Source: Acidobacteriaceae bacterium
GTDB lineage: Bacteria; Acidobacteriota; Terriglobia; Terriglobales; Acidobacteriaceae
Length of the DNA stretch: 64,000 nucleotides
Reading direction: 5' to 3'
NCBI GenBank assembly: GCA_003139795.1
Contig: PLGM01000293.1
Span: 1-64,000, forward strand
A program made the position numbers and the translations under genes. A model generated the notes under the pieces. It did not search any database, was not told where the DNA came from, and was given only the letters and a program-made list of their open reading frames with translations. Position 1 is the first letter of the stretch. The number at the start of each line of letters is the position of its first letter. Positions 9,903 to 22,486 of the stretch are shown one piece after another.

Positions 9903-10439
9903 TCAGGACCCCAAAATCGCCTCAGCGGCCGGCGCCGCATGCATCCGCCGCACCAGCACCGGAACCCCAAACGCCACTCCGGCCACGAGCGCCGTCGAGA
10001 GCAGGTCGTTCCGGTAAAAAGGCAACGCCGCCACAAAGCACGCGCCCAATCCGCCCAGCGTCCGCGGATACATTCCGCCGCCCACCCAGACCGCATAGTT
10101 CGAAAGCACGAAGAACGACGTCGGCCCCAGCAGCGCTCCCGCCGCCACGCGCACAAACGTCGTCCGGCTCCGCAGCAGAATCTGCCCCAGCGCCATCGCC
10201 ATCAGGTACCACGCCCATGTCGTCACATACCACTGCCAGCGGAAGCTGTAGTGGTAGGCATACACGGTCAGGTAGTAGTCGGTGGCCACCAGCACCGCCA
10301 GCGGAGCCAGCATCTCCCGCCACGGGCGCCGCGCGCCAAAGTACAGCAGCGCTCCGCCCACCGCGGTAAAGTTCCACCACCCCGCATGGGGCAGCAAACG
10401 GCTCAACACGGCAACCAGCAAAAGCAGATAAGCGGACAT
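9903..10439 (-). CDS. Integral membrane protein, DUF6580-like
   Basis: MSAYLLLLVAVLSRLLPHAGWWNFTAVGGALLYFG... with several TM segments. Confidence 0.65.
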   Translation of the reverse strand: MSAYLLLLVAVLSRLLPHAGWWNFTAVGGALLYFGARRPWREMLAPLAVLVATDYYLTVYAYHYSFRWQWYVTTWAWYLMAMALGQILLRSRTTFVRVAAGALLGPTSFFVLSNYAVWVGGGMYPRTLGGLGACFVAALPFYRNDLLSTALVAGVAFGVPVLVRRMHAAPAAEAILGS

Positions 10440-10722
10440 GAACACCTCAATCTCAGGATTTCCGGAAGCATTTCACAGAGTAGGGAAAGCGGTCCGGCAG
10501 GGCGATAGCGCTCTCTTCATTCTGCGGTCCGCACGCCTCCGGGTCAACATATACTATTTCACCCGGTAAACAATTCTTTTCATTGGAGACAAACAGCCGC
10601 GCTGGGCGCACGCGCGCCAGCACCGATAAGCCTCAGAAAAACGGATTCTCGCGCCACCGGCAGGGTTCGATTTGCACCTGGATGAGAGGCAGGCGCCTTC
10701 CACCGGCCTTGCAAAAAAACTC

Positions 10723-10756
10723 TTGCAACGAGTGTACTATCTGTTATAGTACACAC
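10723..10756 (+). promoter_or_regulatory. Promoter TTGCAA-16-TATAGT overlapped by the operator-like inverted repeat GTGTACTAT-ctgtt-ATAGTACAC
   Basis: Perfect 9-bp inverted repeat at 10732-10754 straddling the -10, ending 2 nt before the ATG of a GntR regulator. Confidence 0.78.
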
Positions 10757-11194
10757 ATGGTTCCATTCCGAGTTACATTCCGCGCCGGCGTCTCGATCTT
10801 CGAGCAGGTCGTCTACGCGTCGATAAAAGCCATGGTCTCCGGTCAATTGCACCCCGGCGACCCCTTTCCCTCCGTCCGCGCCTTGAGCAAGGAGCTCAAG
10901 ATCAATCCCAACACGGCCCACAAGATCGTTGCCCATCTGGTCAATGAAGGACTGCTTGAAACTCGTCCCGGCATCGGCACCGTGGTCGCCGTCCTTCCCG
11001 ATTCCACCCGGAAAGAGCGCACCCAACTGCTGGGTCATGAGATCGAGGAGTTGGTGGTTGAAGCCAAGCGCCTGGGAATCGAACTTGCGGAGATGCTCTC
11101 CTCGATCTCCGCTCACTGGAAGCGCCTCAGCGGCGATTCAACGCGCGCCAACAGCGCCGCCAAGCCCACAGATGGAGGTAGCGAGGAACGATGA
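10757..11194 (+). CDS. GntR family (YtrA-like) transcriptional regulator
   Basis: GntR HTH: IFEQVVYASIKAMVSGQLHPGDPFPSVRALSKELKINPNTAHKIVAHLVNEGLLETRPGIGT. Short C-terminal domain and located upstream of an ABC transporter. Confidence 0.9.
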   Translation: MVPFRVTFRAGVSIFEQVVYASIKAMVSGQLHPGDPFPSVRALSKELKINPNTAHKIVAHLVNEGLLETRPGIGTVVAVLPDSTRKERTQLLGHEIEELVVEAKRLGIELAEMLSSISAHWKRLSGDSTRANSAAKPTDGGSEER

Positions 11195-11826
11195 ACCCCA
11201 CGATCCGTACACAGAGTCTCTCCAAACGATTCGGCCGTACCATCGCCGTCGACAACGTCGGTCTGGCCGTGCCCGAGGGCGCCATCTATGCCCTGGTCGG
11301 CGCCAACGGCGCGGGAAAAACTACCCTGATCAAGCTATTGATGAATATCCTACGCCCCAACGCGGGCAGTGCGCAGGTGCTCGGCATCGATTCTCACCGC
11401 CTCACGGGCGAAGCCTTCAACCGCATCGGCTATGTCTCTGAAAACCAGGAATTGCCCGACGGAATGACCGCCGGCGGAATGCTCGATTACTTCCGCGCAT
11501 TCTATCCCAACTGGGACCGCGCCCTGGAACAGCAACTCGTCCGCCAGTTCGATCTTCCGCTCAAGCGCAAGCTTAAGCATCTGTCGCGCGGTATGCGCAT
11601 GAAGATCTCCTTCGCCAGCTCGCTTGCCTACCGTCCGTCGCTCATCATCCTCGACGAGCCTTTCTCCGGCCTCGATCCGCTGGTGCGCGATGAATTGATC
11701 GAAGGCCTCATCGAGCGCGCTCCGGAAACCACAATCTTTCTCTCCTCCCATGATTTGGCGGAGATCGAAAGCTTCTCCAGCCACATCGGCTATCTGCAAC
11801 AGGGCCGCTTGCTCTTTTCCGAATAA
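11191..11826 (+). CDS. ABC transporter ATP-binding protein, ended by an in-frame TAA
   Basis: Walker A GANGAGKTTLIKLL, signature LSRGMRMKISFA, Walker B LIILDEPFSGLDPL. Overlaps the GntR stop. Confidence 0.92.
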   Translation: MNPTIRTQSLSKRFGRTIAVDNVGLAVPEGAIYALVGANGAGKTTLIKLLMNILRPNAGSAQVLGIDSHRLTGEAFNRIGYVSENQELPDGMTAGGMLDYFRAFYPNWDRALEQQLVRQFDLPLKRKLKHLSRGMRMKISFASSLAYRPSLIILDEPFSGLDPLVRDELIEGLIERAPETTIFLSSHDLAEIESFSSHIGYLQQGRLLFSE

Positions 11827-12120
11827 ATGTCAGCCCTCAGCAATCGCTTCCGTGAAGTCACCGTAACGCTCAGCAACCCGGCGCCACTCGCCGCCAATCT
11901 TCTCGCCTCGTGGCTCGAACCGCAGACCGTCGACTGCGTCCTCCGCTTCGTCCACAGCGACTTCAACGAAGGCAACTCTCCGCGCGAACTGTCAGAACGG
12001 TTTTCGTCCGCACGCGACATTTCTTTCGAGCCCATGTCTCTGCGCCAAATCTTTCTGGCCATCGCCAAATCAAATCGCGGCGCGGCCAACCAGAATCCCA
12101 CTCAGGAGAAAGTCGCATGA
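11827..12120 (+). CDS. C-terminal segment of the ABC ATPase, same frame immediately after the stop
   Basis: MSALSNRFREVTVTLSNPAPL... in frame with the upstream NBD (offset 636 nt), typical of the accessory C-terminal domain of YtrB-like ATPases. Confidence 0.6.
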   Translation: MSALSNRFREVTVTLSNPAPLAANLLASWLEPQTVDCVLRFVHSDFNEGNSPRELSERFSSARDISFEPMSLRQIFLAIAKSNRGAANQNPTQEKVA

Positions 12121-13652
12121 AACAAATCCTGCATATTTTTGTCAAAGACGTTCGCCGCTTTTGGATTGAGATTGCCGTCCTGCTGGCGCTGATCGCCGCC
12201 GGTGTCGGTATCTACTCTTACGTTGAGACCATTGATCCAATGGCCAAATTCGGTTCCAGCGGTGCCATCAATGTCGCCAATAATCTCAAACAGACACTCA
12301 TCCTGTTTGTGGCTCTGGTTCCCATCGGCTGGTGGCTCCTGATCTCCCGCGTCATCCATGCGGAAAGATTGGTGGGCGACACGCAGTTCTGGATCACGCG
12401 ACCTTACGAATGGACCAAGCTGCTGGTGGCCAAGCTGCTCTTCCTGGCGGCGTTCATCTATCTGCCCCTCCTCGTGGCGCATGGCATCATCCTCGCAGAG
12501 ACCGGCTTTTCACCGCTCGCCTATACGCCCGGCCTGCTCTACAATCTGCTGCTCTATACTGGCCTGTTTCTGCCGCTGACAGCCCTGGTCACCGTCACCT
12601 CGAACTTTGCGCGATTGACGCTCACCCTGCTCGGCGCGCTGCTCGCGATCACTCTGGCCAGTGTCATTCCGCCCCTCGTAATGAGAGAGACGTACGCCCT
12701 GGAGTTGCACGCGCGTATCGAGTTCATCCTCGCGCTGGTGATTTCCATTGCGGTGATTCTGCTCCAGTATTGGCTTCGCAAAACGCGGCTCTCGATCCTG
12801 CTGCTGATTGCCTTTCCGCTCCTGATTTGCGGGATCAACTTCATCGACCTCGACAGCCTGCTGATGAATCGCAACTATCCGTCCACTGCCACAACAACGT
12901 TGCAGGTTTCTTTCACACAAGACAGAGACCACGCACCCAACATCTGGACGGGGATGGGCGGTGGCCATCAGATGTTTCTGCAACTTCCCATTCAGGCCTC
13001 CGGCATCGCAGATGGCACTGGAGTCATCAGCGATAGCGCCCGGATCGAGATCGTTGCTCCCGACGGCTCACACTGGACTTCCAAGTGGGACTCGCAATTC
13101 CATTGGAAGATCTTCGCCAGCCACAGGGAAGAGACGCCGATTGTCATGATTCCAAAAGCAGTCTATGAAGAGTACAAATCCACACCGCTGACCGTGCATG
13201 TGACGATGGCCCTCACACAGATGAAAGCCGGTAAGGTCACGCAGATTGCGCTGCCCGCACCGAATCATGAGTTCGCCGTTCCAGGCTTCGGGCTTTGCGC
13301 TATGCCGTGGGACAACCACCATCTCTCTTGCATCTCCGCCATGCCGCAGCCGCTGGTCTACGTCAGCGCCCATACGGCAGCGACACCGTGCGCAAATCCA
13401 ATTCCAACCCGTGTACCGGACAGAGAGGATCGCAGCCGCGCCTGGGCGGGCTCCATCGATCCTGCTCCGGCAGAGTTGGTATTTATGCTCAGCGGCTCCT
13501 TTCCAACGATTTGGAATGAGGACGAAGACAAGCAGCTACGCACGGAGTGCGCAGGCTTGCCCATCACATTCACCGAGTACGAGAAGACGGGCCGCACACA
13601 AACCAGCTTCACCATCAACGACTTTCATTTGCCCGCGCAGGGGACGAACTAA
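12117..13652 (+). CDS. ABC-2 type membrane permease
   Basis: MKQILHIFVKDVRRFWIEIAVLLALIAAGVGIYSY..., about six TM segments. ATGA overlap with the upstream ORF. Confidence 0.8.
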   Translation: MKQILHIFVKDVRRFWIEIAVLLALIAAGVGIYSYVETIDPMAKFGSSGAINVANNLKQTLILFVALVPIGWWLLISRVIHAERLVGDTQFWITRPYEWTKLLVAKLLFLAAFIYLPLLVAHGIILAETGFSPLAYTPGLLYNLLLYTGLFLPLTALVTVTSNFARLTLTLLGALLAITLASVIPPLVMRETYALELHARIEFILALVISIAVILLQYWLRKTRLSILLLIAFPLLICGINFIDLDSLLMNRNYPSTATTTLQVSFTQDRDHAPNIWTGMGGGHQMFLQLPIQASGIADGTGVISDSARIEIVAPDGSHWTSKWDSQFHWKIFASHREETPIVMIPKAVYEEYKSTPLTVHVTMALTQMKAGKVTQIALPAPNHEFAVPGFGLCAMPWDNHHLSCISAMPQPLVYVSAHTAATPCANPIPTRVPDREDRSRAWAGSIDPAPAELVFMLSGSFPTIWNEDEDKQLRTECAGLPITFTEYEKTGRTQTSFTINDFHLPAQGTN

Positions 13653-13736
13653 AACGAAAGCGAGTAAATCGAAAGTGGAATGTGCTTTGAAAGTGTGCGA
13701 CCTTAATCGTGCCCTTTCAAAACAAGCGGGAGTGGC

Positions 13737-17073
<3,337 letters not shown>

Positions 17074-17212
17074 ACGGCGCCTCACGCACCTCGGGACGAA
17101 GGCTTCTGGAGCTCCGCAGGCGAGACCGGCCCCAGGGCAGCAACGGAAACACGACCACGAGAATCAGCAACACGTCCATCCGCACGGCAGCCTCCCACTC
17201 GGCCAACCCCTC

Positions 17213-17764
17213 TCAGGAACCGGACCGGCGGCGAGCGGCGATGTCCGGACGCCGCTCGACGGCGCGCAGCTCCCGCTCCCGCTCCCGCTCCCAGGCTTCG
17301 GCGCGCCAGTTGCGCGACGCATACCGAGGCGGCTCGTCTGCAGCCGCGGGCTCCTCGGCTTGCAGCCTTCCCGGCATGGCAACCAGTTCAGCCTGAGCCC
17401 TGAGCGGCAGCCGCTTGGGCAAAACCGGCACCGGCGGCGTCAGCAGCCGCGAGGACGACTCAACCTCTACAAATGCCGCGTCCGAGGTCAGGCTGCAATC
17501 GGTGGCCACCGTCTGCTCCGCCACCTCGCTTTCCTCCGCGGCCCCAGGCTGCACACGCACCGCAATCGTCCTGGCCATGAATTCGTCCACCAGCTTGTGC
17601 AGGCAGGTCTGCCCGCACAGATGCTTCATCCCGGGACGCAGCCGGTTGCGCGAATTCCACCCACTCACCCGCAGTTCCCCGCCTTGGTCATAAGCTACAA
17701 ACCAGTGGTTCGTCTGCTTCTTCTCCGTTCCGCAGATGTCGCACGATATCGCCTGCCGGATCAC
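17213..17764 (-). CDS. Conserved hypothetical protein with cysteine motifs
   Basis: VIRQAISCDICGTEKKQTNHWFVAYDQGGELRVSGWNSRNRLRPGMKHLCGQTCLHKLVDEFMARTI. Probable GTG start at 17764 inside ORF 17213..17908. Confidence 0.65.
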   Translation of the reverse strand: MIRQAISCDICGTEKKQTNHWFVAYDQGGELRVSGWNSRNRLRPGMKHLCGQTCLHKLVDEFMARTIAVRVQPGAAEESEVAEQTVATDCSLTSDAAFVEVESSSRLLTPPVPVLPKRLPLRAQAELVAMPGRLQAEEPAAADEPPRYASRNWRAEAWERERERELRAVERRPDIAARRRSGS

Positions 17765-18165
17765 CGCATTTCCCCCAGTCCGCACAGCCTTCCCGCGGCT
17801 TGGCCGACTCCGATCGTCCCTTCCCGCCTCGGCGCGCGGACACGGGCGGTTACCCGCAGCCAACGCGGGCAACCCTATTGGAGAACTTTCCGAATCGCCC
17901 TCCTCCATTTCATCGCGTCTCCGAGGAAATCGGTGAGATCGAAGGGGAAAGAATCGGAAGGTGGGTCAAATCAGAACAATCGAAAGCGGAAACGTCCTGA
18001 AACGGAACACTCAGCCAGATGCGATTGAAAGAACGGGGGGAGAAACTGGTCGCCCTCTCAATACCCGCGCCCAGCCCTGGCTGTGGCTTCGGCTGAACGC
18101 GCCGGAAAGGCTTCCGGTGCTCAGAAATCCCTTGCCCAACTCAGCTTTTCCGCAGCCCACTGGAT

Positions 18166-19233
18166 TTACTGCCGTGGCGCGAAGTACCCCTTCTTGGCGC
18201 GCGCCTGGTAGCGCCGGTCGTTGCAATAAAGATAGATCGTGCGAAAGGCCCCGTCGTATTTGAAGTCGGCGGGCGTATAGGTCAGCGCGTACTGGCTGCG
18301 CAGCTCTTCCTCGATTTCGTGGAAGCTGTTCGACATTTCCTCGACCGAAGGCGGGAAGAAGACCTGCCCGCCGGTGGCCTCTGCCATCTGCGTCAGAACC
18401 TTGTCGCCCTGGCCGCGGCTGGGCGTCCAGTTGGTGCTGATGGCGTAGATGATGGTCTCTGCCCGCTCGCACTCCTTGATGACCTCGTCCGGGTGGACCC
18501 GGCTCTGGTTGTCGTCCCCGTCGGAGAGCAACACAATAGCCTTGCGTACCGGCTCGGGGCCGCGCTCTGTAAGCAGCTTGTCCCTGCACGCCGTGTAGAC
18601 CGCGTCGAACAGCGCCGTCCCGCCGCCGGGGCGCAGCCGGTTCACGCCCGTCTCCAGAGCGTCGATGTTGTTGGTCCAGTCCTGCGTCACCGTGGGCGTC
18701 ACATCGAATCCCATCACGAAGGCGCGGTCGCTGCGCGCCTTCAGAATCTGCAGCAGAAACTCGCTCGCGGACTGCTGCTCGAACTGGAACCGGGAGCGAA
18801 TCGACGTGCTGGCGTCGATCACAATCCCCACCCGTAGCGGCAGATTGATTTGCTGGTGGAAGGAGTTCACCTTTGCTGGCGCCTTCTGGTCGTCGAGCAG
18901 CGCAAAGTCGCTTTGCTGGAGGTTGGCAATGTAGTGCCCACGCTTGTCCGATACGGTGAAGATGAGGTTGACCTCATTCACACCCAGCCGGACGATTGTG
19001 GGCGCATTCACATCGGCCTGCGATTCGGTGGACTGTGCCCCCGTCGGCTGCGGCGCCCGAGCTTGCGCAGGCTGCGGCGCCGGAGTTTGCGCGGGCGGTG
19101 CCACTGGCGGAGTTGCTGTTTGCTGCGCTGAAGCTGCGGCCCAGGAAAACGCCGCCGCAAGCACGAGGCCGAATACCCGGGGTCCCCAGCGATGGGTCTT
19201 TGTCGCTGGGGTGGTTTTGATCTTTCTGTTCAT
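18166..19233 (-). CDS. VWFA-related (acidobacterial-type) secreted domain protein
   Basis: VGIVIDASTSIRSRFQFEQQSASEF, SRVHPDEVIKECERAETIIYAIST. Signal-like N-terminus followed by a PA-rich linker. Confidence 0.88.
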   Translation of the reverse strand: MNRKIKTTPATKTHRWGPRVFGLVLAAAFSWAAASAQQTATPPVAPPAQTPAPQPAQARAPQPTGAQSTESQADVNAPTIVRLGVNEVNLIFTVSDKRGHYIANLQQSDFALLDDQKAPAKVNSFHQQINLPLRVGIVIDASTSIRSRFQFEQQSASEFLLQILKARSDRAFVMGFDVTPTVTQDWTNNIDALETGVNRLRPGGGTALFDAVYTACRDKLLTERGPEPVRKAIVLLSDGDDNQSRVHPDEVIKECERAETIIYAISTNWTPSRGQGDKVLTQMAEATGGQVFFPPSVEEMSNSFHEIEEELRSQYALTYTPADFKYDGAFRTIYLYCNDRRYQARAKKGYFAPRQ

Positions 19234-19305
19234 AGCTCCCTCATTTTAGCAATCGCGCCCGCCCCACCGCATCCGTCTGTATCCGTCCGAGTCCGCTCTA
19301 GCCCG

Positions 19306-20343
19306 TCAGTCGCTGCCGGCGCCGGTTCCCCCGCCCTCCAACCGTCCCAGAAACCTCTCCAGTTCCTCCGGCAGCGCCGCTTCCAGTTCCAGCAGCTTGC
19401 CCGTCCTGGGGTGCGCGAACTCGAGCCGCGCCGCGTGAAGGAAATTCCGCCCCAGCCTCAGCCTTTCCGGCTCCGCCCTGCGCCGCGCGGCCTTGGACTG
19501 CGCAGCCTGCGCCGCCACCTGGTCCGTCAGTTGGCCCGCGCCGCCATAGAGCGTGTCTCCCACCACCGGGTGCCCGATAGACGCCATGTGCACGCGTATC
19601 TGGTGCGTGCGGCCGGTCTCGATGCGCACCCGCACCAGCGTGAACTTGCCAAAACGATTCGTAAGCCGCCGCACCACTTCGTAATGCGAAACCGCCGCGC
19701 GCGCGTTCTCCTGTGGCTGCGCCGTCATGCGCGTCCGCCGCACCGGATCGCGGCCCACGCCGGCGTTGATCGTTCCCTTGTCCCGCTCCAAAGCCCCCTG
19801 CACCAGCGCGATGTAGGTCTTCTTGATGCGGCGGCTCGCGAACATCTCTCCCAGCGCCGCGTGCGTGCGGTCGTTCTTGGCCACCACGATCAGCCCGCTG
19901 GTGTCCTTGTCCAGCCGGTGTACGATGCCCGGCCGCAGTTCGCCTCCGGTCGACGAAAGGTCCTTGAACCGCCACAGCAGCGCGTTCACCAGCGTCCCCC
20001 GGCTGCGCGCGTCCTCGTTCTGCCCCGACCCCGCGTGGACCATCATCCCCGCCGGCTTGTTCACCACCGCCAGGTCGGCGTCCTCGAAAACCACATCCAG
20101 CGCGATGTCCTCCGGCGTTGCCTTCAGCGGCGCCGGATGCGGCTCGCCGGTCAAAGCAATCCGCTCGCCGCCGCGCAGCTTCATTGACGCCTTCTCCCGC
20201 TCGCCGTCGACCAGCACATCGCCCTGTTCCATGAGCAGTTGCACCCGCGAGCGGCTCACGCCCTCCAGTTGCGCGGCCAGGAACTGGTCGAGCCGCTGTC
20301 CCGCAGCCTCTGCGGGTACTTCGATGGTCCGCACTTCAGCCAT
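19306..20343 (-). CDS. RluA/RluD family pseudouridine synthase
   Basis: S4-like N-terminus plus HRLDKDTSGLIVVAKND and GRTHQIRVHMASIGHPVVGDTLYG. Confidence 0.93.
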   Translation of the reverse strand: MAEVRTIEVPAEAAGQRLDQFLAAQLEGVSRSRVQLLMEQGDVLVDGEREKASMKLRGGERIALTGEPHPAPLKATPEDIALDVVFEDADLAVVNKPAGMMVHAGSGQNEDARSRGTLVNALLWRFKDLSSTGGELRPGIVHRLDKDTSGLIVVAKNDRTHAALGEMFASRRIKKTYIALVQGALERDKGTINAGVGRDPVRRTRMTAQPQENARAAVSHYEVVRRLTNRFGKFTLVRVRIETGRTHQIRVHMASIGHPVVGDTLYGGAGQLTDQVAAQAAQSKAARRRAEPERLRLGRNFLHAARLEFAHPRTGKLLELEAALPEELERFLGRLEGGGTGAGSD

Positions 20344-21226
20344 TTGCGGCCTCTTCTTTCTCTCGCCGTCCTTCCAATGCCCCGTGCCCCATCCTTTCGC
20401 CTTTTTCCTGGCGAAAGAGTGGGAAAGCTCGACCCTTGCCCGGTCCGCTGCGCTCACGCAGCACCAGCGCCCCGGCAAGCACAAACAGGATCGCCGCCAC
20501 CTGCGGCCCATCCAGCGCGCCGCCCAGCAGCGCGCCGCGGCCCTCCGGATCGCGCCACAACTCGGTCATGTAGATAGCCACGCCCGCTCCCAGCAGCCAC
20601 AACCCGGCCACATCGCCCTGCTGCCGCCGCGCCGGCAAACCCACCAGCAGAACAATCGAGAGGGTCAGGAAAGCCAGCGCCGCGTAGGCCTGCACCGGAT
20701 GCAATGGAATGCCCAGCGGGGTCCCGCTCCAGCGCGCGGCCAGCGGATTGGTGTACGTCACCGCCCACCGCGCTTGAGTTTCCGTCCCATACCCCGACCC
20801 GGCCAGCAACGCGCCCAGTTGCTCGAACGCCAGTCCCAGGGCCAGCGGCGCGGCCAGCGCATCGGCCGTCGTCGCCAGCGGCATCCTCTGCCAGCGGGCA
20901 TACGCGGCAGCCGACCCCACGCCCGCCAACGCCCCCGCGGCCGCCAACAGGGGATGATGAATCATGGCCAGCCCCAGCATCCATTCTGGATGCCGGCGCA
21001 GTTCGCTCCAGTTGACCAGCACCAGCAGCAGACGTTGACTCAAGAGCGCCGCAAACAACGCCACCACGCACAGGTTCCACACCTGCCCGGCATTCACGCC
21101 CGCAATCCGCGCCGTCCGCTGCGCAAGAAACAGCGCCAGCAACACCCCCAGCGCCGACAGCGCGCCGTAGGACGGGATCAGAATTGCTCCGATGTGAAAG
21201 AAAACGGGATGCACCTGAGTCAGCAT
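20336..21226 (-). CDS. lgt: Prolipoprotein diacylglyceryl transferase
   Basis: MLTQVHPVFFHIGAILIPSYGALSALGV..., YTNPLAARWSGTPLGIPLHPVQAYAAL. Overlaps the pseudouridine synthase start. Confidence 0.88.
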   Translation of the reverse strand: MLTQVHPVFFHIGAILIPSYGALSALGVLLALFLAQRTARIAGVNAGQVWNLCVVALFAALLSQRLLLVLVNWSELRRHPEWMLGLAMIHHPLLAAAGALAGVGSAAAYARWQRMPLATTADALAAPLALGLAFEQLGALLAGSGYGTETQARWAVTYTNPLAARWSGTPLGIPLHPVQAYAALAFLTLSIVLLVGLPARRQQGDVAGLWLLGAGVAIYMTELWRDPEGRGALLGGALDGPQVAAILFVLAGALVLRERSGPGKGRAFPLFRQEKGERMGHGALEGRREKEEAANG

Positions 21227-21272
21227 ACGGCATTTCGACTTCAGTCGCAGCCGCCGCAATTTCGAAGAAAGG

Positions 21273-21467
21273 TAGAATCCGGCCCACGGGGCCGTGAGCA
21301 ATGCGCTGGTGAACCCGTCCTAAGACGGTGGAGCTCTCCGCGGTTCGTTAGGCATTCCGGACTGGCGGACACGGCACACGGAACCGATTATCGAGTCGAG
21401 CCCCTGTTCATTGAATGTTGGTTCAACCAGCGTTGACCGCTTCACCTGCTTTGCAGGCCGGTTTCTA
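21273..21467 (-). ncRNA. ssrS: 6S RNA candidate
   Basis: Directly downstream of zapA. Promoter TTGTAA (21502-21497), 17 bp, TACTAT (21479-21474). Ends pair TAGAAaCCGGCC/GGCCGGaTTCTA, with inner helices CTGGTtGAACC/GGTTCACCAG and GGGGCTC/GAGCTCC giving a ~195-nt rod. Confidence 0.8.
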
Positions 21468-21742
21468 TTGCGGATAGTATGGGTCCCGGCGAGAAATTAC
21501 AAGTCTTGTGCAAGATGGCCGCGATGTGCTACGTTTTATCCCCCTGATTTTGGTCCAGCAGGCCCAAAACGGGAACCGCCCGCCAACTGCTAATTTCCGC
21601 CACCGGGAGACGAGTCCGCCGCCACCGGCGCTGGCTTGCGATTGCCCACCTCCACCGCCCGCGCAATCAGTCTTTTCAGCTTCCCCTCGATATCCGCGTC
21701 GGCCATGTGCTCGAAAGATGCTCAGCGGCAACCCCGCGGAGC

Positions 21743-22066
21743 CTACGACCCCGTCTTCCACTCTTCCTCAAGCACTTCGTCCAGCAACCCGCGCAGGCTG
21801 GCTGCGCGCGCATGGCCCAGCCGCGCATCGACCCCGCCGGCCTGGGTCAGCTCATCGGCCAGATTCAAGGCGGCCAGCACCGCCACCCGCAGCGAGTCCA
21901 CGGTGCGGCCATGCGCGGCCACGGCGCGCATCTTGGCGTCCACCCGCGCCGCCAGATCGCGAATGTGCTCCGCATCCTGGCCCGACAGGTGATAGACCTG
22001 GTCGTAGATCTCCACAGTCACATAACCGCTTGTATTGCCGCCCGCCGCGGCGGGTTCCTCAGCCAT
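21743..22066 (-). CDS. zapA: Cell division protein ZapA
   Basis: VTVEIYDQVYHLSGQDAEHIRDLAARVDAKMRAVAAHGRTVDSLRVAVLAALNLADEL. Confidence 0.9.
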   Translation of the reverse strand: MAEEPAAAGGNTSGYVTVEIYDQVYHLSGQDAEHIRDLAARVDAKMRAVAAHGRTVDSLRVAVLAALNLADELTQAGGVDARLGHARAASLRGLLDEVLEEEWKTGS

Positions 22067-22086
22067 GCCTCATCTCCCCGTCTTCC

Positions 22087-22419
22087 TTACAGTTCCAACG
22101 CGTCCAGTTGCCCCAGCAGCCGCTCCACGCGCTCCCGCACCTGGTCCCGCTCGGCGTGCAGCGCGTTCAGTTCCTTCTGCAATTGCTCCACCAGCGGCGC
22201 CTGCTCGCGCAGTTGGGCCTCGGCCTGGGCCGCGCGTTCTTCCGCCTTCACGCGAGCCTGTCGCTCCCGGCGCACCACTTCCACCGCACGCAGAATCCGT
22301 TCCTCCAGCGCCGAAAAATCGTTCACGTTCAGCGTCAGGGTTCCCGGCTCCGCGGTTTGTCCTTGCGGTTGGGTTTCATGCTGCGCTTCTTTTCCACCTT
22401 CCCAGGCAAACTCCGACAT
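22087..22419 (-). CDS. Small coiled-coil protein, ZapB-like position
   Basis: MSEFAWEGGKEAQHE...LEERILRAVEVVRRERQARVKAEERAAQAEAQLREQ...LLGQLDALEL. Coiled coil between pheT and zapA. Confidence 0.7.
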   Translation of the reverse strand: MSEFAWEGGKEAQHETQPQGQTAEPGTLTLNVNDFSALEERILRAVEVVRRERQARVKAEERAAQAEAQLREQAPLVEQLQKELNALHAERDQVRERVERLLGQLDALEL

Positions 22420-22486
22420 CGAAAAACCTCCGCTCAAATGCACCTTATCGGTGCCAGTATAGCGCCGATCGAGCCTGTTTCCATCG

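Noticed and set aside
19823-21436. 537-aa + ORF
   Set aside because: Antisense to the pseudouridine synthase and lgt, and crosses the 6S RNA candidate.
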